This document shows, in pieces, positions 50,975 through 58,598 of a DNA stretch of 62,712 nucleotides. Under the pieces are notes generated by a model. The model had not been told where the DNA came from. It saw only the letters and a list, made by a program, of their open reading frames with translations, and did not search any database. The number at the start of each line of letters is the position of its first letter. The stretch's first letter is position 1. Source of the stretch: a virus; the IMG/VR virus record IMGVR_UViG_3300047477_000098, positions 1 to 62,712 of that record. One strand, 5' to 3'. The translations under genes and the position numbers were made by a program.

Positions 50975-51681
50975 ATCCCATGGATGATGGCTATTACCAG
51001 GTCGAGGATCTTGATCCGGCTCTTATGGACCGTTTCAATGTCTATGACTTCCGTCCTACCGTTGATGAGTGGCTCGAATGGGCTCACGACTCTAAGGTCA
51101 ACGGCATCATCGAAGGCTTCATTGGTAAGCACAACGATCACCTTGATCCACCGAACAGCAAGGAAGCTAAGACTGGTGAAGTCTATCCTTCCCGTCGTTC
51201 TTGGAAGCGCGTTAGCGATACTCTGAATGAGAATCCTAAGCTGCTCGAAGGCAATCGTAAGACCTTGATGAATATCTTGCTTGGTGTTATCGGAACTCGT
51301 TCCGCTACCGCTCTTGACAAGTACATCCGTGAAGTCGGCTCTGGTCTCTCTGCTAAGTTGATTCTTGAGCAGTGGGATGATAAGGTCGAAGAGAAGGTCA
51401 AGATCATGCAGATCCAAGAGTCCCTCCACATGAACAACCAGATCGCTTACTGGATGGATGACAATGTGGACAAGCTCAAGAAGAACAAGGAATATGCAGC
51501 CAAGATCTGCAAGAACATCGAAAATTACATTGATGTGATCAACACCGAGTGTCAGGCTGGATTCTTCGGAATCGTGTCTGAAGCATCGAACAAGTCTAAG
51601 GAATGGCCGCGAATCATGATCGTCTCCAATAGCAATGTTGGTAAGAAGTTCATGGAAACTCTTCGCGGTAAGAAGCAGTAA
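50905..51681 (+). CDS. MoxR-like AAA ATPase, C-terminal part (frameshifted)
   Basis: 258 residues as read; the homologous part begins at about KLSGRSLPENTRIIAAMNP (sensor 1) and continues with LDPALMDRFNVYDF (arginine finger). With the 50570 frame it makes one complete ATPase of about 370 residues. No slippery heptamer was seen. MoxR ATPases act with VWA partners as chaperone-like machines for assembling or inserting proteins or metals. As sequenced, the gene is not intact. Confidence 0.78.
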   Translation: MCDGYGKLSGRSLPENTRIIAAMNPMDDGYYQVEDLDPALMDRFNVYDFRPTVDEWLEWAHDSKVNGIIEGFIGKHNDHLDPPNSKEAKTGEVYPSRRSWKRVSDTLNENPKLLEGNRKTLMNILLGVIGTRSATALDKYIREVGSGLSAKLILEQWDDKVEEKVKIMQIQESLHMNNQIAYWMDDNVDKLKKNKEYAAKICKNIENYIDVINTECQAGFFGIVSEASNKSKEWPRIMIVSNSNVGKKFMETLRGKKQ

Positions 51682-51689
51682 AAAACTCG

Positions 51690-51720
51690 ATGGGATGAGG
51701 GTAACTTCATCCCATTTCAT
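51690..51720 (+). terminator. Hairpin after the MoxR ATPase
   Basis: ATGGGATGA (51690-51698) pairs with TCATCCCAT (51707-51715); a short T-rich stretch follows, no clean T-run. Partial terminator. Confidence 0.5.
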
Positions 51721-51734
51721 TGTTAAGGAATACA

Positions 51735-53006
51735 ATGGCAGATATAGGTAAAGCCGAAAGGCGAATGGACAAGATCGTTGCTAATTGGTATCTTGACGAC
51801 TTTATGATGCTGGGTGCATGGTCCCTTGTAGAAAAGGTGGCTGATCCTAATCAAAAGACTATTGGTATTGATAGCTTGGTCATGCCACCAACTATTAGAT
51901 ATAATCCTAACTTTATCAATGCTTTGACTGATGAAGTTCTGGAAGCAATCATGGCGTCAGAGTGTTTCAAGCTGCTGCTTAGACATCCTACGTCTCGTTT
52001 GAAGAAGCCAAAGCACATCTCTGCACTCTCTTCACAGATCACTGTCGATCAGTTGATTATGAAGAATCTTGTCAACACTGATGGGTTGAAAGATGTTATT
52101 CCAATGCCGAAGGATTTCGGACTTGAGAATGATTCGTTCTTCGAGGAATACTTCCGTCAATTGATGGATAAACTCGAAGAGACTCAGAAGAACACCACTA
52201 AGATGTTTGGTGACAAGAACCAGCCTCCACAAGATGGTGATGGCGATGGTGGAGATGGAGATGGTGACGGACAGGGAGATGGTAAAGGATTCGCTGAGTT
52301 CGGAAAGCAGAAAGATGCTATCAAGGACTACATGGATCCCAACGGTTCTTCTTCAAAGGACTGGGGCGATAACGAACTCCTTGATGCAGAAGTTCAGCAC
52401 TTTGTAGAAAACCACAAGGGCTCGTCAAAGTCTTGGGGTAAGTATTCTGGTGATGCGATGGGACAGATTGTTGCGGCTAATACTCCCAAGATTTCTTGGA
52501 AGGAAGTTGTTCGCAGATTCAATACATCGGTTCAGACTTCTAAACAAGTCTCCACAAGAATGAAACCCAACCGTAGATTCGATTTGGATGCTCCTGGAAG
52601 ACGCCGAGTGTACACAACGAAGATCCTATTCGCTGTAGATGCCTCCGGCTCTATGAGTGATGAGGACGTTGCTGAAGGCTTTGCTGTCATCAACTCCGTG
52701 TGTAAGCACGCCGAAGTTCACTATATGCTTTTCGATACACAGATTAAAGCTGTTGAAACTAAGCTGAAACGTGCTCAGAAGACTTTCAAAATCGGTGGTC
52801 GAGGTGGAACTGATCCAGACCCCGCTTTGAAGTATGTTGATGAACACAAGTATGACGGTATTGTTATCTACTCAGATATGTTCTTCCAGAACAATCCTCA
52901 TAAGCCTCGCAAGTGTAAGGTTCTTTGGCTCGGTTCTACCAAGAACACAAAGAATCCCACGGCTGAGGGGTGGGGCTTCCACGCAGTACTTAACAGACAC
53001 GCTTGA
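51735..53006 (+). CDS. VWA-domain protein (MoxR partner, DUF2201-like)
   Basis: 423 residues from ATG 51735 with AAGGA upstream. The N-terminal third is helical; a Gly/Asp spacer (DGDGDGGDGDGDGQGDGKG) follows, then the VWA domain with the MIDAS sequence FAVDASGSMSDED and GGRGGTDPDPALKYV. It resembles CobT/NorD-type partners of MoxR ATPases. Next to the broken ATPase it forms a MoxR-VWA pair; its role in a phage is unknown. Confidence 0.85.
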   Translation: MADIGKAERRMDKIVANWYLDDFMMLGAWSLVEKVADPNQKTIGIDSLVMPPTIRYNPNFINALTDEVLEAIMASECFKLLLRHPTSRLKKPKHISALSSQITVDQLIMKNLVNTDGLKDVIPMPKDFGLENDSFFEEYFRQLMDKLEETQKNTTKMFGDKNQPPQDGDGDGGDGDGDGQGDGKGFAEFGKQKDAIKDYMDPNGSSSKDWGDNELLDAEVQHFVENHKGSSKSWGKYSGDAMGQIVAANTPKISWKEVVRRFNTSVQTSKQVSTRMKPNRRFDLDAPGRRRVYTTKILFAVDASGSMSDEDVAEGFAVINSVCKHAEVHYMLFDTQIKAVETKLKRAQKTFKIGGRGGTDPDPALKYVDEHKYDGIVIYSDMFFQNNPHKPRKCKVLWLGSTKNTKNPTAEGWGFHAVLNRHA

Positions 53007-53021
53007 TAGGTAATTAATCTC

Positions 53022-53052
53022 AGGAAGAGGGTCAATAGGCTCTCTTCCTTTA
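53022..53052 (+). terminator. Hairpin after the VWA gene
   Basis: AGGAAGAG (53022-53029) pairs with CTCTTCCT (53042-53049), followed by only TTAGG. Possible terminator. Confidence 0.45.
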
Positions 53053-53058
53053 GGTGTT

Positions 53059-53538
53059 ATGGACAGAACTAAAACAAAAACATTTATAGCCTTTATCAAT
53101 AGTAGTGGTAAGGATAAGTATTGGATTGATGGTAACTGCACATTTGAACAGGATCGTCCGACAATATTGCCTTATGAGACTGAAGAGCAGATCGAGTCTG
53201 CTAAAAATTATGCAAGAACAATGGGTATATGGGATGAAGTCACAGATGTTTGGGGTGTCATTCTAAAAGTTTCTGGTAGTCCTTTTGAAATCATAAATCG
53301 CAGAGAAGCGGATATAATTGCAAAGGAATATAAAGACAAGGAAATACAGAGAAAGTTGGATGCTGGAGTCTTTAAACCACAAGATAAGAAGAAACGTGGT
53401 AAGAAAGAAGTCGCACCTGCACCAGCTCCAGTCACCCCACCACCTACCGTTGTTAAAAAAGAGATAGTTGTAAAAACTAAAAAAGACGATAGTAATTCAG
53501 AGAAGCCAAAACGCGCTAAGTTTACCATAGAGGAATAA
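53059..53538 (+). CDS. Hypothetical protein with Lys/Pro-rich tail
   Basis: 159 residues. An N-terminal domain (KTFIAFINSSGKDKYWID) is followed by a basic, proline-rich tail (VAPAPAPVTPPPTVV, KKEIVVKTKKDD). The tail suggests a flexible binder. No family recognised. Confidence 0.6.
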   Translation: MDRTKTKTFIAFINSSGKDKYWIDGNCTFEQDRPTILPYETEEQIESAKNYARTMGIWDEVTDVWGVILKVSGSPFEIINRREADIIAKEYKDKEIQRKLDAGVFKPQDKKKRGKKEVAPAPAPVTPPPTVVKKEIVVKTKKDDSNSEKPKRAKFTIEE

Positions 53539-53540
53539 TT

Positions 53541-54035
53541 ATGAAAATTGAAAAAGGTCAGACGTTCGTATTATCACAGAAGCCATATGTCGTAGGTATT
53601 GTTTGGTCCATTAAGGATTCTAAGCAGGAGCGATATGTGATTAAGACCACTGAGGGTGAAGAGTTTGGTTGGAATAACAAGTCTCAGAAGTTCTCTGATG
53701 ATGTTGATTATACTGCTCTTTCGGAAGACACCTTGCTTGTTGAAGCTGAGACTGATGAAGAGTGCGAATGTGAAAGCTGCGACTGTTGCGAAGAAGATTC
53801 AGAACTCGGATTGGAGTCTGGAGATGTCTGGTCTACCGATAATGAGGAAGCTTATCTTATTGTTGAGTTGGACAAGCCAGCAATTCTTTTCGGTAAGGAA
53901 TATAAGTTTAGAGGCTTGAGCCTTTCTTCAGATGTAGTTGCTAATCCTGTAGCATATTTCAATGAAGCTGGTACCGATTCCCTTAACATGATTCAGCTCA
54001 CCGAATACACTGACTCTGCAGATCATCTTTTTTAA
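53541..54035 (+). CDS. Hypothetical protein with Cys cluster
   Basis: 164 residues. Beta-rich N-terminus (KPYVVGIVWSIKDS), then the unusual cluster DEECECESCDCCEED (five Cys in ten residues), then LGLESGDVWST. The cluster could bind metal; no family recognised. Confidence 0.6.
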   Translation: MKIEKGQTFVLSQKPYVVGIVWSIKDSKQERYVIKTTEGEEFGWNNKSQKFSDDVDYTALSEDTLLVEAETDEECECESCDCCEEDSELGLESGDVWSTDNEEAYLIVELDKPAILFGKEYKFRGLSLSSDVVANPVAYFNEAGTDSLNMIQLTEYTDSADHLF

Positions 54036-54038
54036 CAG

Positions 54039-54242
54039 ATGTTCATAGAAGAAAAAACATTCAATACAATTAACAACCTTTTCAAAGATATGGATATTCC
54101 TGATTGGAGAAAAGAGAAGAATACCATTGATAACTTAAAATGGATTCAGAAAAATCTCTACATCAGAAATAAGAATAAGCCTAACTATGAAAAGGTTATG
54201 TGTGTTATCAAGTCAGTATTAGAAGGAATGGGAATAAAATGA
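54039..54242 (+). CDS. Small hypothetical protein
   Basis: 67 residues, charged and helical, ATGA-coupled to the next gene. No family recognised. Confidence 0.55.
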   Translation: MFIEEKTFNTINNLFKDMDIPDWRKEKNTIDNLKWIQKNLYIRNKNKPNYEKVMCVIKSVLEGMGIK

Positions 54243-54598
54243 TAAAGATTAGAAGAATTACCAATTCCGGCATTGTCAAGACTGATGAGGGCAATTACGA
54301 AACCACCGTAATCCTTTACTGCCATGACGAACCTGGTACCCATGCTGCCATGAGAGATATGATTAAGTCTTTATATCCACGGAAGTATGAAGAACTTGGT
54401 GGAGATAATCTTGTAGTTGAAGGTAAAGCCTTTGAATATAAGATCATTGATGTCTCAGAAGAACGTGTACGGGATATCATAACTGAACTACCTAATAACG
54501 AATCTATGGCGCTGCTCTACTCTAAGTCAGAGTTTGACAGTGTTAAAGATTTCGTAGAGACCTCTCTAAAGTGGTTCGATTACGGTATGATGGAATGA
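54239..54598 (+). CDS. Hypothetical protein
   Basis: 119 residues from ATG 54239, which overlaps the previous stop; an upstream ATG at 54200 is less likely. Beta-rich start (IKIRRITNSGIVKTDEGNYE). No family recognised. Confidence 0.6.
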   Translation: MIKIRRITNSGIVKTDEGNYETTVILYCHDEPGTHAAMRDMIKSLYPRKYEELGGDNLVVEGKAFEYKIIDVSEERVRDIITELPNNESMALLYSKSEFDSVKDFVETSLKWFDYGMME

Positions 54599-54783
54599 AG
54601 AAGAAGTGGATTAGAGTTGTGCCTAGAACTATTCATCACGAAAGTGTTCCTGGAGAGTTCTTAGCAACCACTTCAAACGGTAGAAAAATATATTGTTACT
54701 CTTCAAGTTCCGAAGAAGCTTTTAAGAATGCCTTAAATGCTCTCAAGGACAGGGAATACATTCTCTCGATTGGAAGATACTGA
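54595..54783 (+). CDS. Small basic hypothetical protein
   Basis: 62 residues from ATG 54595 (ATGA overlap). Basic N-terminus (MKKKWIRVVPRTI). No family recognised. Confidence 0.5.
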   Translation: MKKKWIRVVPRTIHHESVPGEFLATTSNGRKIYCYSSSSEEAFKNALNALKDREYILSIGRY

Positions 54784-55229
54784 TGGACAAAAGTTTGAGA
54801 AACCATTTTGATACTCTAAGGAAGTTAGTTGATAAGCCAACATCCAGACGAGCAATAAGAATCCTGATGGGTTATCAATCCAAATGTCTTTATCTTGGTT
54901 TTAAAGATGTGCATGACCCTTTCTTCGCTCAGCTATTATACGAAAATTATATGGCTAAGGCTGAAAGGGCCTTTTCTGATAAAGATACTCCAGAGTGTGT
55001 TGAACTTGGAAATGCTCTTAAAGGATTGATCCGTAATTATTACCAGGCTTATATGAAACGTCAATACGTTTGGTCGGCTAAAGAGAAAGCCGCAGACCGA
55101 ACATTGTATCATGCCAGAATGTTGGCGCAGTCGATGTTTAATAAGTACACTAAGACCATGCGCGCGGACTTGTTTGAGTTTGCAGAGAAGATTAGAAAAG
55201 AATGTAAGTTCCCTTCGATCTATCCATAA
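54783..55229 (+). CDS. Hypothetical protein
   Basis: 148 residues, TGATG-coupled. Helical, rich in Arg/Lys (KPTSRRAIRILMGYQSKC). No family recognised. Its stop is shared with a late-type box that drives the endolysin. Confidence 0.6.
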   Translation: MDKSLRNHFDTLRKLVDKPTSRRAIRILMGYQSKCLYLGFKDVHDPFFAQLLYENYMAKAERAFSDKDTPECVELGNALKGLIRNYYQAYMKRQYVWSAKEKAADRTLYHARMLAQSMFNKYTKTMRADLFEFAEKIRKECKFPSIYP

Positions 55230-55232
55230 ATA
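55225..55232 (+). promoter_or_regulatory. Late-type promoter box CATAAATA
   Basis: 18 nt before the endolysin ATG; ribosome-binding site AAGGAG. Confidence 0.7.
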
Positions 55233-55250
55233 TTCTAAAAGGAGTATTTT

Positions 55251-55703
55251 ATGGATAACTTGCAAAAAGCTTTAGCCTTTACTTTGAAGTGGGAAGGTGG
55301 GTACTCGAATCACCCATCTGATGGCGGAGGAGAAACGATGCGCGGAGTTACTAAAGCGGTGTATGATGCTTACAGAACTAAGAAGGGATTGACGATTCAA
55401 TCGGTCAAACTCTTATCTGATTCTGAGTTATATGACATTTACAAAAACCAATACTGGACTGCCGCTGGTTGTGACAAGATTACTAATGTCCGTCTAGCAG
55501 CATCTGTATTTGACATGGCTGTTAATTCTGGCGTTGCAAGAGCGAAGAAATACTTGGCATTGACTTCCGATTATAAGAAGTTCAACGACAATCGTTCGGC
55601 ATATTTTGAAAAGATTGCCAAAGTTAATCCAAAATTACAAGTGTTCCTAAAAGGTTGGAACAACAGAATAAACGACTTAAGGAAGTATGTAGAAACATTA
55701 TGA
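55251..55703 (+). CDS. GH108 endolysin (muramidase)
   Basis: 150 residues. FTLKWEGGYSNHPSDGGGET with the catalytic Glu in EGGY, then MRGVTKAVYDAY, DIYKNQYW and FDMAVNSGV are the GH108 signature. Cleaves peptidoglycan at lysis. No signal peptide, so it needs a holin. The late-type box and strong AAGGAG fit a late lysis gene. Confidence 0.9.
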   Translation: MDNLQKALAFTLKWEGGYSNHPSDGGGETMRGVTKAVYDAYRTKKGLTIQSVKLLSDSELYDIYKNQYWTAAGCDKITNVRLAASVFDMAVNSGVARAKKYLALTSDYKKFNDNRSAYFEKIAKVNPKLQVFLKGWNNRINDLRKYVETL

Positions 55704-56176
55704 TTATCTCTTGCGGTTTTCTTATAGAATCTGACAACAAAGTTCTGCTATGTCACGCGACAAATGGTTTTAACAAGCCATCGGTTAAAGGATTTAGGTA
55801 TGGTATTCCCAAGGGTCAGATAGATGGTTCGGAATATTTCCTTGAAACCGCTATAAGAGAACTTAAAGAAGAGACAGATTTGGATTTGCTGGATCTTTCA
55901 AAATCAATAAAAGTGTCCAGCAATTATGCTTCCGTTAGATATAAGAGTGGAAAGAAAACATTAAAAGTTTTCAAGGTGTTAGATGCTCATGGCGAACTGT
56001 TGAAGTTTCCATTTAAGTGTAACACCTACTTTGAACATAGAGGACAGAGTCTTCCAGAGGTCGATTCATTTATTTGGATGGACTACAAGACTGCTGCTGA
56101 GATATGTATCAAAGGACAGAGAGAGTTATTTACATCAGATTATGATTGGAGTTTTAGTGAAAGTTCATCTGCTTAG
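55700..56176 (+). CDS. Nudix hydrolase
   Basis: 158 residues from ATG 55700 (ATGA overlap with the endolysin). The Nudix box G-x5-E-x7-REUxEE is seen as GQIDGSE, then RELKEETDLDL, with Asp in place of the usual Gly near the end. Hydrolyses a nucleoside diphosphate linked to another moiety; substrate unknown. Confidence 0.88.
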   Translation: MIISCGFLIESDNKVLLCHATNGFNKPSVKGFRYGIPKGQIDGSEYFLETAIRELKEETDLDLLDLSKSIKVSSNYASVRYKSGKKTLKVFKVLDAHGELLKFPFKCNTYFEHRGQSLPEVDSFIWMDYKTAAEICIKGQRELFTSDYDWSFSESSSA

Positions 56177-56654
56177 AGGTTATCCTGGTGCCGGCAAAAG
56201 CACTTATGTTAAGAGTTTGCTTGAAAATGATCCAGATTTAATTGTTGTTTCATCGGACTCATACTTTATGAAAAATGGAAAGTATGCGTTTGATCCTAAG
56301 AATCTCGGAACAAACCATCTCAAATGTTACAATGCATTTATGGAAGCTCTTTGTTATAGAAAGAATATCTGTGTTGATAATACCAATATTGTCCTAAGGG
56401 ATATTAAAAAGTATCTCGGTGCGGTGTTCAGAGTTAATACTGAAACAACAGACACATATGATGTGGATGTTGTCACTGTGATGTATAATTCCTTAGAGGA
56501 AGCAATCTCACATCGAAAGGAACAACCTGACGATAAGAATGTTCCTGAAGATGTAATCAAGAGTATGTCAGACACTCTCAAAGTGGTTACTGATGATGTT
56601 ATAAGAAAAGAATATTTAACCCACAATATTAATTTCATAACTGTCAGCAAGTAA
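56157..56654 (+). CDS. P-loop kinase (polynucleotide/AAA_33 kinase type)
   Basis: 165 residues from GTG 56157 (GGAG at 56147-56150); ATG 56142 is an alternative. P-loop LLRGYPGAGKSTYVKSLL, then VVSSDSYFM and ICVDNTNI match zeta/PNK-type kinases, which phosphorylate polynucleotides or small molecules. Adjacent to Nudix and 1 kb before the RlaP-like gene, it could belong to RNA repair. Confidence 0.8.
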   Translation: MKVHLLRGYPGAGKSTYVKSLLENDPDLIVVSSDSYFMKNGKYAFDPKNLGTNHLKCYNAFMEALCYRKNICVDNTNIVLRDIKKYLGAVFRVNTETTDTYDVDVVTVMYNSLEEAISHRKEQPDDKNVPEDVIKSMSDTLKVVTDDVIRKEYLTHNINFITVSK

Positions 56655-56661
56655 CTAAATA
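56654..56661 (+). promoter_or_regulatory. Late-type promoter box ACTAAATA
   Basis: 20 nt before ATG 56682, with AGAGG as ribosome-binding site. Confidence 0.65.
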
Positions 56662-56681
56662 CTTTTTAGAGGTTCTTATTT

Positions 56682-57107
56682 ATGCGATTTAGACTTTTAT
56701 ATTTGGAAGAAAAGGAAGCTATCAAAGTTCGTAATTTAACTGAGTTAAAAAACTTGGTTGGAACTGCTGCTGGTAAACCAGTTGATGGTGAGGAAGAGAG
56801 AAAGAAGGGCTTGTACTTTCAGATTTCTTCATTAGGTGCTTGGTCGATTTTCAAAAAGAAATTGACTGAATCACTTGGAAACTTTAAACTGGAACCAACT
56901 GACGCATTGAATCTAAAATTCGTTAGTGGTAGAATAACCCTTTATGTGAAATATGAAAAGTCTACTGTGAAGTTTTATTTCACTACCAGAAATGTAAAAG
57001 AGCCTGAATGGGAAAAAGAAATCGAAGAAGATAAGGCTAAAGACAAGAAGCCTTCCAAAGATAAACCAGAGGAAGAATCTTCTGATGATAAAGAACAAAA
57101 TAAATAA
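56682..57107 (+). CDS. Candidate internal virion protein
   Basis: 141 residues. The short leader MRFRLLYLEEKEA holds LEE/K (8-11). A folded middle (VKFYFTTRNV) is followed by a Lys/Glu-rich charged tail (DKAKDKKPSKDKPEEESS). Late-type box upstream. Function unknown. Confidence 0.55.
   Translation: MRFRLLYLEEKEAIKVRNLTELKNLVGTAAGKPVDGEEERKKGLYFQISSLGAWSIFKKKLTESLGNFKLEPTDALNLKFVSGRITLYVKYEKSTVKFYFTTRNVKEPEWEKEIEEDKAKDKKPSKDKPEEESSDDKEQNK
57099..57106 (+). promoter_or_regulatory. Late-type box AATAAATA
   Basis: 17 nt before ATG 57123, in the last codons of the previous gene; CAGGAG follows. Confidence 0.5.
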
Positions 57108-57122
57108 AATCAGGAGACTACT

Positions 57123-57521
57123 ATGAATAACGGTTATATTTTTGCAAGCGATCTACTTGGAGAATCTGATGTTGCAGCATTCGGCCCAGCAGCATCCATT
57201 CCTGGAACTGGTGCGATTAGAAATGATTTTGGACAGAGAGTCTTTCCTGAAGGTTTTACTTCGGATTGTACCGAACTTTCTCCAAAAGAGATTTCAGACA
57301 CTATTGTATACCTAACAACTGTTGATCCAAGAATGATCAACCTTTGCCTTAAACAAATTTCTGATGCAATCATTACTTGCAAACAGATGGGACAAATGCT
57401 TCGTGTTGCTGACCTTAAGATTCGTCAGTTCATGCTTTCATTCGCACTCCACAAGAATGATTATCTCGGTAAATACACCCAACAGCCAGAGACTCCACTT
57501 GCCCAAGGAATTGGATTCTAA
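57123..57521 (+). CDS. Candidate internal virion protein
   Basis: 132 residues. The leader MNNGYIFASDLLGESDVAAF has LGE/S at 12-15. The middle resembles a folded helical domain (PKEISDTIVYLTTVDPRMIN). No family recognised. Late-type box and strong ribosome-binding site. Confidence 0.58.
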   Translation: MNNGYIFASDLLGESDVAAFGPAASIPGTGAIRNDFGQRVFPEGFTSDCTELSPKEISDTIVYLTTVDPRMINLCLKQISDAIITCKQMGQMLRVADLKIRQFMLSFALHKNDYLGKYTQQPETPLAQGIGF

Positions 57522-57609
57522 GGTACTTTAGAAAGTAAATTATAACGATTGATACTTTGACTCGACTCAAACTTGAAGTCGGATCAGAAGTGTCTCAAAT
57601 GACAAACAA

Positions 57610-57640
57610 AGCTACGAAAATTGATTCGTAGCTCTTTTGA
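57610..57640 (+). terminator. Rho-independent terminator
   Basis: AGCTACGA (57610-57617) pairs with TCGTAGCT (57626-57633), followed by CTTTTG. The 135-bp gap 57522-57656 also has the TGTCTCAAA element and no gene. Confidence 0.7.
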
Positions 57641-57656
57641 TTTTAGGAAGGAATAT

Positions 57657-58598
57657 ATGCAGAGCGAAGTTTTATTCAAATCAATATTTGGATCACATCT
57701 CTATGGGACAAATGTTCCTACATCTGATAAGGATTACAAACAAATACATAAGTGTTCTGTTAAAGATATACTTCTGGGAAAAGACCAGATGAATATAACT
57801 AACAACACCAATAAGAAAGAAAAGAATACTGCAGATGATATTGACTTTGAATCAAAAGAACTTAGACAGTTTATAAAAGATTGTCTTGGTGGTCAGACAT
57901 ATGCTTTAGACCTTCTCTTCACACCAGAGAGCTTGTACATACAGACATCTAAAACATGGGATGAAATACTTACCTATAGGAATCGTTTGGTTACTAATAA
58001 CCTAATGCCTTTCATGGGCTACGTGAAGTCGCAGGCGTATAAGTATTCTAAGAAAGGCGCAACGCTATCTGATATAGAAACAGTATTACAGCTTTTTAAG
58101 AAGAAGGCTTTTAAATCTGCAAGGTTGCAAGATACCCTTACTCAAAGTGATTTGGTGGGATTGACATCTGTTAAGATAAACAACAAGTGGAACAAGTCTA
58201 CCAAAATGAATGAGGATTATCTCGTTGTCGGAACTTCTGAATATCCTATGGGTAGACAAGTTGCTGATGTTGAGAAGTCTGTTCAGAGTAAGTATGATGA
58301 GTATGGTGAACGTGCAAAGATGGCTCAGGATATGGATGGTGTTGACTTGAAAGCATTCTACCATGCATATAGAATATGTTGGGAACTTGAAGAGCTTTTA
58401 ACTGAGCACAAGATAACATTTCCTTCAAAGAATGTTGGATTTCTTAGGGAAGTCCGTGCTGGAAAGTATAAGAAGGACTATCTGGAAAGCTTTCTTACTG
58501 AAGAGATAGAAAGAGTTACAGAACTCCCGAACTTTTTGAATGAACCAAACTATGAGTTTTGGGATGAATGGTTGATACATGAATATCTCGGATGTTGA
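57657..58598 (+). CDS. RlaP-like nucleotidyltransferase
   Basis: 313 residues from ATG 57657, with AGGAAGGA upstream; the TTG at 57621 lies inside the terminator. FKSIFGSHLYGTNVPTSDKD is the polymerase-beta-type GS...D.D active site as in RNA-repair RlaP proteins and T4 homologues. Adds a nucleotide or modifies RNA ends; consistent with the other RNA-repair-type genes here. Confidence 0.82.
   Translation: MQSEVLFKSIFGSHLYGTNVPTSDKDYKQIHKCSVKDILLGKDQMNITNNTNKKEKNTADDIDFESKELRQFIKDCLGGQTYALDLLFTPESLYIQTSKTWDEILTYRNRLVTNNLMPFMGYVKSQAYKYSKKGATLSDIETVLQLFKKKAFKSARLQDTLTQSDLVGLTSVKINNKWNKSTKMNEDYLVVGTSEYPMGRQVADVEKSVQSKYDEYGERAKMAQDMDGVDLKAFYHAYRICWELEELLTEHKITFPSKNVGFLREVRAGKYKKDYLESFLTEEIERVTELPNFLNEPNYEFWDEWLIHEYLGC

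Noticed and set aside
50782-51735. Long minus-strand open frame of 317 codons opposite the MoxR ATPase
   Set aside because: It mirrors real coding sequence on the plus strand with clear AAA motifs; its length comes from the C/G-biased codons of that strand, and no ribosome-binding site or domain was seen.
57621-57657. TTG start at 57621 for the RlaP-like gene
   Set aside because: It falls within a terminator hairpin; ATG 57657 has a strong AGGAAGGA site and fits the family start.
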